From: Pseudomonadales bacterium
GTDB taxonomy: Bacteria > Pseudomonadota > Gammaproteobacteria > Pseudomonadales > Azotimanducaceae
Direction of reading: 5' to 3'
DNA: 64,000 nucleotides
Assembly (NCBI GenBank): GCA_011525295.1
Contig: WTGV01000057.1
Span: 22,960 to 86,959, forward strand
Below the pieces are notes generated by a model. It saw only the letters and a program-made list of their open reading frames with translations, had not been told where the DNA came from and did not search any database. The position numbers and the translations under genes were made by a program. Shown here one piece after another: positions 9,894-19,219 of the stretch. Every line of letters begins with the position of its first letter. Position 1 is the first letter of the stretch.

Positions 9894-11764
9894 TGCATTT
9901 ACTCTGGGCTATACCCGCATTGCCGCTCGCCGGCTTTTTGATATTGTTTCTCACAGAGGGTCGTCTACCAAGGTCAGTGGTGTCGAGCATTGGAGCTGGT
10001 AGTGTTGGCCTAGCCGCGCTGCTGACCGGATATGTTGCTTGGCAGTTTACTTCGTCCGATTCCTCTGAGTTCGTTTCATCGTCTTGGACGTGGATGATTG
10101 TGGGCGAATTCAACGTCTCATTCAGACTCTGGGTGGACGCACTTTCGTTGGTCATGGTCAGCGTGATCACCGGTGTTGGATTCCTCATTCATTGGTACGC
10201 CACCGGCTACATGAGCGAAGAAGAAGGCTACAGTCGCTTTTTCTGCTACATGAACCTCTTCGTCTTCGCGATGCTCATCCTCGTCATGGGCGACAACCTG
10301 CTATTGTTGTTTCTCGGTTGGGAAGGCGTCGGTCTATGTAGTTACCTTTTGATTGGATTTTTCCACAAAGTACCGGAATTCGGATACGCCGCCCGCAAAG
10401 CCTTCGTGGTAACTCGAGTGGGAGACACGTTTTTAATCATTGCGCTGTTTCTGATATTTAAGCAAGTTGGTTCCCTCCAAATCCAAGAAGGGCTAACGTT
10501 CGCTCGAGAGAGCATGCCCGATCCTGCAACGATTAACACCATTATTTGTTTGTTGTTGCTAGGCGGCGCGGTTGGCAAGTCCGCACAAGTTCCCCTACAG
10601 ACGTGGTTACCTGATGCCATGGCAGGACCAACCCCAGTGTCTGCGCTTATTCATGCCGCGACCATGGTTACTGCGGGTGTCTATTTGATCGCACGCATGC
10701 AGGACTTTTTTATGCTGTCTCAGACAGCAATGCTGTGCGTAGCCGCGGTGGGTTTGGTCACACTGTTTATTGCTTCATTTACTGCGCTTGTGCAGTCCGA
10801 CATCAAACGCGTGCTTGCCTATTCGACTATGAGTCAGATCGGCTACATGTTCTTTGCCCTGGGAGTAGGAGCATGGTCCGCAGGACTGTTTCACTTAATG
10901 ACGCACGCGTTCTTTAAAGCACTCTTGTTCCTTGCTAGCGGTTCGGTCATATTGGCGATGCATCACGAACAGAACATGTTCAAGATGGGAGGACTGTGGA
11001 AGAAACTACCTATTCCATTCATCGCGATGTTGGTTGGATCCGCCGCGCTGGTGGCGTTGCCCCTCACGTCGGGCTTCTTTAGTAAAGACGCAATCTTGCT
11101 AACAGCGTGGAAGAATTCTCCATATGCGATATTGTTTTGGACCGTAGCAGTCATCGCTGCGTTTCTTACCTCTCTGTACACCGTTCGCATGATGGTGCTG
11201 ACCTTTTTCGGAAAACCTCAAAGCGAAATGCATGAACTCAAAAAAGAGTCGTTGTGGCATCCGAGTCGCATTCGTACGGTCGTACCGTTTGGACTTCTTG
11301 CGGTGTTATCCATTGCTGGTGGTTGGATGGGGTTTGAATTTACCTCAGATTTGTTTGGCGACAAGGGAGTTCACGCTGAATTTCACTTCGACCCGATCGC
11401 ATTGCTTACCTTGGGTATCCCGTTTGCGGGTGTTGTAGTAGGGTACTTCCTCTTTGCGTCAGACTTAGTAGATCGCCGAAAAATCATCAAAAACAGATTA
11501 AGTGATTTGCTTAGCAAGTTTTGGCATAGTGGCTGGGGCTTTGACTGGCTGTACGACACATTGGTCGTTAAGCCATTTCGTTTCATCGCTCAGACGCGTA
11601 CAAATAGAAACGACATTGTCGATTTATTCTTCAAGCTCATAAAGTTTTTAGCTAGCTTGTTCCATCACATCCTGTCCATGTTTCAGACTGGCCACGTTCG
11701 ATGGTATGCGTTCACGATGGTCGGTGGTTTGTTGCTAGTATTCCTGGCGGTAGTGTGGATTTAG
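9893..11764 (+). CDS. nuoL: NADH-quinone oxidoreductase subunit L (antiporter-like)
   Basis: Distal proton-pumping subunit of 623 residues. It carries the antiporter-like motifs LLFLGWEGVGLCSYL (pumping glutamate helix) and GKSAQVPLQTWLPDAM (lysine plus broken-helix proline region). The C-terminal hydrophilic stretch and final hydrophobic helix fit the long lateral helix that clamps the membrane arm. It overlaps nuoK by one base and is separated from nuoM by a single base. Confidence 0.97.
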   Translation: MHLLWAIPALPLAGFLILFLTEGRLPRSVVSSIGAGSVGLAALLTGYVAWQFTSSDSSEFVSSSWTWMIVGEFNVSFRLWVDALSLVMVSVITGVGFLIHWYATGYMSEEEGYSRFFCYMNLFVFAMLILVMGDNLLLLFLGWEGVGLCSYLLIGFFHKVPEFGYAARKAFVVTRVGDTFLIIALFLIFKQVGSLQIQEGLTFARESMPDPATINTIICLLLLGGAVGKSAQVPLQTWLPDAMAGPTPVSALIHAATMVTAGVYLIARMQDFFMLSQTAMLCVAAVGLVTLFIASFTALVQSDIKRVLAYSTMSQIGYMFFALGVGAWSAGLFHLMTHAFFKALLFLASGSVILAMHHEQNMFKMGGLWKKLPIPFIAMLVGSAALVALPLTSGFFSKDAILLTAWKNSPYAILFWTVAVIAAFLTSLYTVRMMVLTFFGKPQSEMHELKKESLWHPSRIRTVVPFGLLAVLSIAGGWMGFEFTSDLFGDKGVHAEFHFDPIALLTLGIPFAGVVVGYFLFASDLVDRRKIIKNRLSDLLSKFWHSGWGFDWLYDTLVVKPFRFIAQTRTNRNDIVDLFFKLIKFLASLFHHILSMFQTGHVRWYAFTMVGGLLLVFLAVVWI

Positions 11765-11765
11765 T

Positions 11766-13229
11766 ATGAGCGTAATGCTGCTCATACTGTTATTGCTCGG
11801 TGCAGGTGTAGTCGCATGGGTATCCGAGCGAGTGAATACTACTCTTCCCAATTGGATCGCGCTAATCACTTTCGTTGCCACGACTCTGTGGGTGCTAGTC
11901 ATTTGGTTCAACGGTCCTGATACGGATGGACTATACGCAAATCTGAATCGTGAGTGGATCCCACGATTTGGAATCGACCTACATTTACGAGTTGATGCTC
12001 TATCGCTAATGCTCATCGGACTCACGACTTTCCTAGGAATAGTCGCCGTAGTGTCTTCATGGACAGAAACGAAGACCCGTCATGGATTCTTCCAATTCAA
12101 CATCCTCTGGGTCATGGCGGGTGTGATCGGAGTGTTCTCCGCCTTCGATCTCTTCCTCTTTTTCTTCTTCTGGGAAGTCATGCTGATTCCCATGTACTTC
12201 TTGATCGCAATCTGGGGGCATGAAGACAAAGAGTACGCGTCAATGAAGTTCTTCCTGTTCACGCAGATCAGCGGGTTGTTAATGCTTGTAGCAATCGTCG
12301 CGTTGGTTTGGATCAACTACAACATCAGCGGTGTTTTGACTTTCGATTACGACGTGTTGAAAGAAGCAAATCTTGATATTGCGACCGCGCGACTATTAAT
12401 GCTCGGCTTTTTCATCGCATTCATCACAAAACTCCCCAGCGTACCGGTTCATACCTGGCTACCAGATGCTCATACGCAAGCTCCCACAGCGGGCTCTGTA
12501 ATTTTGGCGGGCATCTTGCTCAAAACAGGGGCGTATGGAATCATACGATTTGTGGTGCCGATGTTCAACGAAGCATCGAAAGAATTCTGGGTGTGGGGAA
12601 TGTCCCTTGGTGTCATAAGCATTCTGTATGGTGGGTACCTCGCGTACAGCCAAACAGACTTCAAGCGTTTGGTCGCATATAGCTCTATCGCCCACATGGG
12701 TTTCATTCTTGTTGGAGTATATTCCTTTAGCAAACTAGGTACACAAGGTGCAATCATCACCATGATTGCACACGGTTTTTCTACGGCTGCGCTGTTCATG
12801 ATGGCTGGTGCTATACAAGAACGCTTGCACACTCGAGAAATGTCGAAGATGGGCGGATTGTGGGTTCGTGCTCCGCGGATGGGCGCGGTGACTATGTTCT
12901 TCGTTGTCGCATCGGTGGGCATGCCCGGACTAGGGAACTTTATTGGCGAGTTCTTAGTTCTCATCGGCGCGTTTCAGAAGAGCGTCGTGCTTACGGTGTT
13001 TGCTGCAATCGGAATTGTCGTTGCTGCGGTTTATGGCTTGTCGCTAATGCAAAGATCATTTCAGGGAGTGCCGAATCCCGATGTCCCGAAGATGCATGAC
13101 TTCGCGTTTAGAGAGATGAGCGTCATGGTACTTTTGATGATTGCTTTGGTTTGGGTTGGCATCTATCCGCAGTCACTGTTGCAAATGACGGCACCTCTGT
13201 TATCTGAGTTACTCAGACCAACGTTATGA
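11766..13229 (+). CDS. nuoM: NADH-quinone oxidoreductase subunit M (antiporter-like)
   Basis: Antiporter-like proton-pumping subunit of 487 residues. Visible hallmarks are FFFFWEVMLIPMYFLI (conserved glutamate of helix 5) and KLPSVPVHTWLPDAHTQAPT (conserved lysine and proline of helix 7). About 14 hydrophobic helices are expected from the family. The ATG of nuoN overlaps its stop (ATGA). Confidence 0.97.
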   Translation: MSVMLLILLLLGAGVVAWVSERVNTTLPNWIALITFVATTLWVLVIWFNGPDTDGLYANLNREWIPRFGIDLHLRVDALSLMLIGLTTFLGIVAVVSSWTETKTRHGFFQFNILWVMAGVIGVFSAFDLFLFFFFWEVMLIPMYFLIAIWGHEDKEYASMKFFLFTQISGLLMLVAIVALVWINYNISGVLTFDYDVLKEANLDIATARLLMLGFFIAFITKLPSVPVHTWLPDAHTQAPTAGSVILAGILLKTGAYGIIRFVVPMFNEASKEFWVWGMSLGVISILYGGYLAYSQTDFKRLVAYSSIAHMGFILVGVYSFSKLGTQGAIITMIAHGFSTAALFMMAGAIQERLHTREMSKMGGLWVRAPRMGAVTMFFVVASVGMPGLGNFIGEFLVLIGAFQKSVVLTVFAAIGIVVAAVYGLSLMQRSFQGVPNPDVPKMHDFAFREMSVMVLLMIALVWVGIYPQSLLQMTAPLLSELLRPTL

Positions 13230-14683
13230 AGCTAGCAACGATGTTTCAAGTTGGGTTGCCGTACCTCGTACTTACTGGTGGCCTTCTAGTGGTCATGATC
13301 GGAGTAGCCATAAAACGCACCCATGCGGTGGCCGCGGTACTGACCATTGCGACGTTAATCGCGACTACACTGTCTCACATTGTTGCATTCAGTGCGCTCG
13401 GCGACGGCGCGGTTCAAATCACTCCTTTGTTCAAAGTTGACGGTGTCGCGTACCTGTTCAACATTTTGTTTTTACTCGCAGCACTAGTAGTAGCGTTTTT
13501 TGGTAGTGAGTTTCTGAGTCGGCGGGTTCGTTTCAAGGAAGAGTTCTACTTACTCTTACTTTGTGCCACTCTCGGTAGTTTAGTCTTACCAGCCGCAGTA
13601 CATTTTGCCTCACTCATCCTAGGTGTAGAAATCGTTGGTATTTCGCTCTATGCGATGATTGCGTACCCAGAAAAAGCTCGTCCACCGCTGGAAGCCGGGT
13701 TGAAATATTTAGTGCTCTCTGGTGTAGGATCCACTGCGCTACTGTTTGGAATGGCGATGATCTATGCGGGCTCTGGTTCAATGGAGTTTGCGAATTCATT
13801 GCCTTCAGACGGGAGTATCGAAGGTCAATATTTCTACTTGATTGGCAACGCGTTCTTTTGGAGCGGCATCGCCTTCAAACTCTCACTAGTGCCGTTCCAT
13901 ATTTGGACTCCGGACGTGTATCACGGTGCGCCCTCAATTGTTACCGGTTTTCTAGCGACAGTGTCTAAGGGTGCAGTATTTGCAGTAGTCTTTCGATATG
14001 CTATCGAAGGCAATGTACTTGACTCCGGGAACGTGCAATTTGCACTTTCGATAATCGCTTGCGTTTCGATGGTGATTGGTAATCTGCTTGCGTTGTTACA
14101 GACAAACTTGAAGCGACTATTGGCTTACTCGTCCATTGCGCACATGGGGTATTTACTCATTGCGTTGCTACTTGTTGAGTCGAATAGTGCCCTGGGATAC
14201 GAGACCGTGATACTGTATCTAGTTGGTTATTTTCTTATGACGTTGGCCGCGTTTGGAGTGATTTCGGTGTTGTCAATGAATCAGGAACAAGAACTGGATT
14301 CGATTGATAGTGTTAGTGGTTTATTGTGGAGACAACCCATAGCTGGAGCCGTTCTTATTATTTCTGCGATATCTCTCGCGGGAATACCACTAACGATCGG
14401 TTTCTTCGCCAAGTACTACCTGTTCTATGCGGGTATCGATGGCGGTATGTGGACATTGATAGGAGCGTTGGTGGTGGGAAGTGCGATTGGTATCTACTAC
14501 TATCTGCGGATCGTGTTCACGGCAATCAAGAGACCCTCAGATGACGCTGAGGCAATGACCGGATTGCCATGGACTGGTTTAGGAATACTCGCTTTTCTGG
14601 GTTTATGCATGCTGGCGTTTGGAATCTATCCCACTAATCTGATCGATTTAATTCAAAACGTCGTACAAGCCTCAGGATTCTGA
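13226..14683 (+). CDS. nuoN: NADH-quinone oxidoreductase subunit N (antiporter-like)
   Basis: Third antiporter-like subunit, proximal to NuoK, with 485 residues. It shows the LGVEIVGISLYAMIAY glutamate helix and the KLSLVPFHIWTPDVYHGAPS lysine/broken-helix motif. It overlaps nuoM by four bases and completes the operon. A short T-rich stretch follows the stop, but without a convincing stem. Read-through into the dehydrogenase 28 bases downstream is therefore possible. Confidence 0.97.
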   Translation: MKLATMFQVGLPYLVLTGGLLVVMIGVAIKRTHAVAAVLTIATLIATTLSHIVAFSALGDGAVQITPLFKVDGVAYLFNILFLLAALVVAFFGSEFLSRRVRFKEEFYLLLLCATLGSLVLPAAVHFASLILGVEIVGISLYAMIAYPEKARPPLEAGLKYLVLSGVGSTALLFGMAMIYAGSGSMEFANSLPSDGSIEGQYFYLIGNAFFWSGIAFKLSLVPFHIWTPDVYHGAPSIVTGFLATVSKGAVFAVVFRYAIEGNVLDSGNVQFALSIIACVSMVIGNLLALLQTNLKRLLAYSSIAHMGYLLIALLLVESNSALGYETVILYLVGYFLMTLAAFGVISVLSMNQEQELDSIDSVSGLLWRQPIAGAVLIISAISLAGIPLTIGFFAKYYLFYAGIDGGMWTLIGALVVGSAIGIYYYLRIVFTAIKRPSDDAEAMTGLPWTGLGILAFLGLCMLAFGIYPTNLIDLIQNVVQASGF

Positions 14684-14711
14684 CTTAGGTTTTTTCCTTT
14701 AGAGATCACTA

Positions 14712-15713
14712 ATGACCCTTCGCGTGCTTTGGCCCCGTCGCGATCCAAAGAAGGACAATTCGGCTGAATTGGAAGGTCTTGGGGAAAACCTCGAGGCGAT
14801 CTTCGGTGGTGGAATGGACAATGTAACTGAGGAACAGTGGACGACTTGTGATGGTATCGTGGGTACGCAACCGTCACCAGAAATCATGGCGAAGATACGG
14901 AACTGCAAGATCTTTGTTAAAACCGCCGTGGGTTACGACGACGTGGATGTCGAAGCGTGGACAGCTCGAAATATTCCTGTATGTAATTGCCCCGATTACG
15001 GGACTCGTGAAGTTGCCGATCACACGATGGCATTGATGCTCGCTATCTTTCGAGGAATTACGTACCACGATCAGTTGCTTCATGCCCGACCAGATTTAAA
15101 TTGGCACATGACAACAATTCCATTTGCTAGGAGATTGTCGACACTAACCTTGGGTCTTATAGGCTTTGGACGCATTGCTGTTGCTACCGCGCTTCGTGCG
15201 AAAGCCTTTGAGATGGATGTGGTCTTTTATGATGCGAATAAGCCAAGTGGTATCCAGTACTCTTTGGGTGTCCGTCGGGCTGATTCGATGGAGGATCTTC
15301 TTCGACAGTCCGATGTAGTGAGTATTCATGCTCCGCTGAATAAACGCACGAATCGAATGTTCAACACACAATTGTTCAATCAGATGAAAAGTGGAAGCGT
15401 ACTTATCAATACAGCGCGTGGTCCCATTGTTGATCTTGACGCACTCTACGAAGCCATGAAGAAAGACATAGTGCTCGCGGCAGGCTTAGACGTCTTACCA
15501 GAAGAGCCGATGAACGTTGAAAATCAGCTCATTAAGGCATGGTTAAGTCAGGAAGAATGGATCAAACATCGACTCGTCATTACTCCGCATACGGCATTTA
15601 TTACACCTGAAAGTCTATACGACATTCGTCGATTGACTGCAAGAACGGCGGCACGATATTTACGAGACGGGGTATTGGAAAATTGTGTTAATAGAGACCA
15701 ACTTCACTTTTAA
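14712..15713 (+). CDS. D-isomer specific 2-hydroxyacid dehydrogenase, CtBP-like
   Basis: NAD-dependent oxidoreductase interconverting a 2-hydroxy acid and its 2-oxo acid. The Rossmann dinucleotide motif LGLIGFGRIA is at 147-156. The catalytic triad of the family is Arg236 (NTARGP), Glu265 (PEEP) and His293 (TPHTAF). The N-terminal half, with AVGYDDVDVEAW and CPDYGTREVADHTMALML, resembles the CtBP-type branch. The substrate cannot be read from sequence. It lies 28 bases after nuoN and 160 bases before a TRAP transporter, so it may oxidise an organic acid imported by that system; this is inference from position only. Confidence 0.88.
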   Translation: MTLRVLWPRRDPKKDNSAELEGLGENLEAIFGGGMDNVTEEQWTTCDGIVGTQPSPEIMAKIRNCKIFVKTAVGYDDVDVEAWTARNIPVCNCPDYGTREVADHTMALMLAIFRGITYHDQLLHARPDLNWHMTTIPFARRLSTLTLGLIGFGRIAVATALRAKAFEMDVVFYDANKPSGIQYSLGVRRADSMEDLLRQSDVVSIHAPLNKRTNRMFNTQLFNQMKSGSVLINTARGPIVDLDALYEAMKKDIVLAAGLDVLPEEPMNVENQLIKAWLSQEEWIKHRLVITPHTAFITPESLYDIRRLTARTAARYLRDGVLENCVNRDQLHF

Positions 15714-15872
15714 AGTTCTTGGCAGAAAGTTGATTAAGAACGTATGGAGACTTCCTACACTACAATCCACATTGACAGTTATTACATACCGTGCCACGAA
15801 GTCTTGCTTCAATAAAGTACGAACGTGTGTGTCGGTGACTAGGACCAAGTTGCTACGCAATAGGCGAGTAGT

Positions 15873-16922
15873 ATGAAATTTGTTTCGCAGAAACCATTGA
15901 TCCTATTCTTATTCGGGATCTCTATAGCGTTGAGTGTTCAGGTTCATTCCAGCGAATCCATCATCATAGTGGATGGACCAAAGCTCCGATGGGACATTTC
16001 GCTTTGGGGTACCACACGTCCTGGCACACGGGTCGTCGATGCGTTGTCAGAACGGGTCAAACAACATACCGACGGCAACTGGGAAATCAAACTTCATTAC
16101 GGTGAAGCATTGTCCAAGGCTCGTGAAAATCTTGATGGAATTTCAATTGGCGCGTTCGATGGGGCGATGATATGCAATTTCTATCATCCAAAGAAAAACC
16201 CTGGACTCATGGTACTCTCCTTACCGTTTCTTCCTATCGATAGTTGGGACGATCATGTTAAAGTGCGAAAAGCGGTTTATGGACATGAGCAGATAAAGAA
16301 AGAGATGGCGAAGTGGGGAGCGCAAATTTATTCGACGTCGTACTTGCCGATGTATGAAGTGATGGGTAAAGGTACACCGCCTCGGACAGTGGCCGACTGG
16401 AAGGCATTGAATGTTCGAGCAGGAGGCGGAATTGGAGAAGTTCTCGCCAAGATTGGGGCGACTCCGACAAGCACGACCGCGACCGAGGTCTATACGGGCG
16501 TGCAACAAGGAACGATGGATGCGGCAGCATTCCCATTCACTTATGCTCACGTCTCTTATAGAATTCACGAGGTCTCAGATTGGTTTACCTCAAATTTCTC
16601 GCCCGGAACCGCTGATTGTCCCGTTGTTTTATCCACGCGCTCGTATGACAAACTACCTTCACAATATCAGGAACTACTTGAACGACTTGAACCCAACATC
16701 GCTAAACAACAACGTCTTGCCTACGAACAAGTAGACTCAGAAAATCTTCCCATGTTGCGCGAAAAACTCACTGAAGTTGAATATACCGATGAAGTGATCA
16801 ATCAGATAAGAAAGGACTATGCTCGACCGGTGATTGAAGAATGGATTGAAGAGAATGAAAAATCTTTCGATGCGAGTGGTCTCGTTCGGCTAGTGTTTGA
16901 AGTGCTGGGCCATGAGTTTTAA
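15873..16922 (+). CDS. TRAP transporter substrate-binding protein (DctP family)
   Basis: Periplasmic solute receptor of a tripartite ATP-independent transporter. An N-terminal signal peptide is clear (KFVSQK, then a hydrophobic core to about residue 25, cleavage near VHSSES). The mature part has the DctP-fold hallmarks: the GEALSKARENLDGISIGAFD region, and LNVRAGGGIGEVLAKIGATP, whose arginine normally binds the substrate carboxylate. The substrate class is unknown. It is followed after 184 bases by the small and large membrane subunits, making a complete transporter. Confidence 0.9.
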   Translation: MKFVSQKPLILFLFGISIALSVQVHSSESIIIVDGPKLRWDISLWGTTRPGTRVVDALSERVKQHTDGNWEIKLHYGEALSKARENLDGISIGAFDGAMICNFYHPKKNPGLMVLSLPFLPIDSWDDHVKVRKAVYGHEQIKKEMAKWGAQIYSTSYLPMYEVMGKGTPPRTVADWKALNVRAGGGIGEVLAKIGATPTSTTATEVYTGVQQGTMDAAAFPFTYAHVSYRIHEVSDWFTSNFSPGTADCPVVLSTRSYDKLPSQYQELLERLEPNIAKQQRLAYEQVDSENLPMLREKLTEVEYTDEVINQIRKDYARPVIEEWIEENEKSFDASGLVRLVFEVLGHEF

Positions 16923-17106
16923 GTACTTGTTTCGGTAGTCGCTAGTGAATTGCCAATTGATACGTGGAAAGCTTGTCAAATAGCAACCCAATTTCGATCA
17001 AACAAACACATCCATTTTTTCTAATCACCCAAAGCCCTCACCTTAATCGCCTGGTTCCAATCTTCTGCACATGGAACTTGTAGACCGTTAAAAGTTGTAG
17101 CATCAA

Positions 17107-17715
17107 GTGATTCAACCCAATCTCGATCTGCTCGGCCGCATTCTCAAGCAGATTGATCAAATCTATTCTTATTTAGAAAACGCGACTAACGCAGTCGCCG
17201 GGATTCTCATCTTCGCGCTAATGTGTTTTGGAGGAATTCGGATTGTGTTTCGTATTTTCGACATTCCACTGTATGGATTTATCGATATTGTGGAAGTGTC
17301 GATGGTTGGTTTTGCAGTGCTATCGATTGCATTCGTCCAACGACTGGGAGGGCACGTAAGGATGGAATTGATTTTGACTGCTCTGAAAGGACGTTGGCTT
17401 TGGTTCGCAGAATTCATGGGTGGTCTTTTCGCGTTGTTCATTGTCGGTATTCTGATTCCTTCCTCTTACGCACACTTTCAAAGAGCGTTTGATATCGGTG
17501 ATAGTACGATGGATATTGAACTAGTGACCTGGCCCGCGAAACTTGTCGTACCGATTGCTTTGTCCATCTTATTCGGTCGTTTAGCGATACAAACAGTTGG
17601 GTATTTACGCCTGCTCTTCCGGCCAAGCTATGAACCTATAGTAGTCCCCGTTATTCAAACAATGGAAGACAAGGCGCGATCGGAAGCTGCATTGGCTGAT
17701 CGTCAACCAACATAG
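17107..17715 (+). CDS. TRAP transporter small membrane subunit (DctQ family)
   Basis: Four-helix membrane protein of 202 residues that joins the receptor-loaded substrate to the large permease. Hydrophobic segments lie at about 26-46, 62-82, 98-118 and 140-165. The pattern QRLGGHVRMELI in the middle is typical of DctQ. The start is GTG at 107 bases into the local line of sequence after a gene-free spacer. It ends five bases before the DctM gene, so the two are co-transcribed. Confidence 0.88.
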   Translation: MIQPNLDLLGRILKQIDQIYSYLENATNAVAGILIFALMCFGGIRIVFRIFDIPLYGFIDIVEVSMVGFAVLSIAFVQRLGGHVRMELILTALKGRWLWFAEFMGGLFALFIVGILIPSSYAHFQRAFDIGDSTMDIELVTWPAKLVVPIALSILFGRLAIQTVGYLRLLFRPSYEPIVVPVIQTMEDKARSEAALADRQPT

Positions 17716-17719
17716 ATCG

Positions 17720-19084
17720 ATGCTACCCTTCGACGATCTAACAATCGGTATATTTGGCATCGCTCTCCTGATTGCCTTAGTGCTGGTTGGAGTTCGCGTG
17801 TTTGTCGCAGCAGCGCTTGCTGGTTTTGTGGGGCTCGTTATGTTACGTGGTTGGGGTACCGCGGTAGGTATAGTCGGTACGATCCCTCATTCGAAGACGG
17901 TTACGTACGCTCTGTCTGTCTTACCATTGTTTATTTTGATCGGTTTTCTAGCATTCCACGCTGGTTTTACCAATCGTTTGTTTGAAACAGCTAGAAAGTG
18001 GGTAGGATGGGTACCCGGTGGATTAGCGGTTTCGACAGTGTTTGCAAGTGCTGGTTTTGCTGCTGTATCGGGTGCATCAACCGCGACCGCTGCGGTGTTC
18101 TCTCGGGTTGCCATTCCAGACATGGCTCGACATGGCTATCATCGGCGGCTTATTGCTGGTGTGGTCGCAGCTGGTGGAACTCTGGCTTCTCTAATCCCAC
18201 CCTCTGCAATCTTGGTGATCTACGCGATTATCGTCGAACAATCCGTTGGTAAGTTGCTTCTGGCAGGTTTGTTGCCTGGTGTCGTTTCGGTGTTGATTTA
18301 CACGGTTTTAATCGTGGGATTGTGCAAGGTCAAACCCGAACTGGGCAGTTCTGTTTCTGGAATATCGTGGAAAGAGCGATTTCACAGTCTTCCAGGTGCG
18401 CTGCCAGTCCTCTTGGTGGTCGGTACGATTTTTGGTGCGTTGTACACAGGATATGCTACCCCTACTGAAGCGGGTGCACTTGGAGCGGCGATGATCTTTC
18501 TGCTGTACTTAGGTCGTACGTTCTTCAAAAGATCGTTCTCGTCGTTCCACAAGAATATTTTCCAAGCGCTCATGGAAACGGCGAAATTAACCGTCATGAT
18601 TTTTACGCTGATCTGGGGTGTCTTCGTCTTCGTTCGATTTCTCGGCTTCGCTGGTCTACCCAGTGCGTTTGCAGACTGGGTCGTGACTCTCAACGTGTCT
18701 CCGTTGGTGATCATGATTTGCATTCTGCTTGCCTACGCTGTTCTCGGGATGTTCATGGATGCGATCGGAATGTTGATCTTGACGCTACCGGTAGTCTTTC
18801 CCGCGGTAATCGCTCTAGGGTATGATCCAATTTGGTTTGGTGTCATCGTTGTCAAAATGGCTGAAATATGTCTGATTACTCCACCGATTGGACTAAATTG
18901 CTTTGTCGTCGCGGGAGTTTCCCGCGAATTGCAAACGTCCTCAGGAGAGTCGCTAAGCATTCCACTACAAGATGTCTTCCGCGGTGTCGGACCATTTTTC
19001 GTCGCGGATGTGGTCACCGTTGCGATCCTTTTGATCTTTCCGGAAATCGTGTTGTGGCTTCCCAACACAATGGCTGATTTTTGA
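17720..19084 (+). CDS. TRAP transporter large permease subunit (DctM family)
   Basis: Twelve-helix-class permease of 454 residues driving Na+-coupled uptake of an organic acid. Family features include the FASAGFAAVSGASTATAAVF region near residue 108, GGTLASLIPPSAILVIYAI near 152, and YATPTEAGALGAAMIF near 236. A second scissor-like half contains MFMDAIGMLILTLPVVFPA. It completes the dctP-dctQ-dctM set. The next gene is on the opposite strand and converges on it after 135 bases. Confidence 0.92.
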   Translation: MLPFDDLTIGIFGIALLIALVLVGVRVFVAAALAGFVGLVMLRGWGTAVGIVGTIPHSKTVTYALSVLPLFILIGFLAFHAGFTNRLFETARKWVGWVPGGLAVSTVFASAGFAAVSGASTATAAVFSRVAIPDMARHGYHRRLIAGVVAAGGTLASLIPPSAILVIYAIIVEQSVGKLLLAGLLPGVVSVLIYTVLIVGLCKVKPELGSSVSGISWKERFHSLPGALPVLLVVGTIFGALYTGYATPTEAGALGAAMIFLLYLGRTFFKRSFSSFHKNIFQALMETAKLTVMIFTLIWGVFVFVRFLGFAGLPSAFADWVVTLNVSPLVIMICILLAYAVLGMFMDAIGMLILTLPVVFPAVIALGYDPIWFGVIVVKMAEICLITPPIGLNCFVVAGVSRELQTSSGESLSIPLQDVFRGVGPFFVADVVTVAILLIFPEIVLWLPNTMADF

Positions 19085-19219
19085 CGGAAAGTAATTCAAA
19101 CCGTGGGGAGAATCAACAGCCCATGGTAGAGTACGGATTAATTGGTAGTGACCGGTTAAAGCTTCTCTTCACTTGATATGCTCGCCAAACTGTACACCGT
19201 GAGATGTTTCGAGTACGCT

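Noticed and set aside
9503..10188. Long minus-strand frames opposite nuoK and nuoL
   Set aside because: They are antisense to conserved complex I genes; such frames are common shadows of biased codon use.
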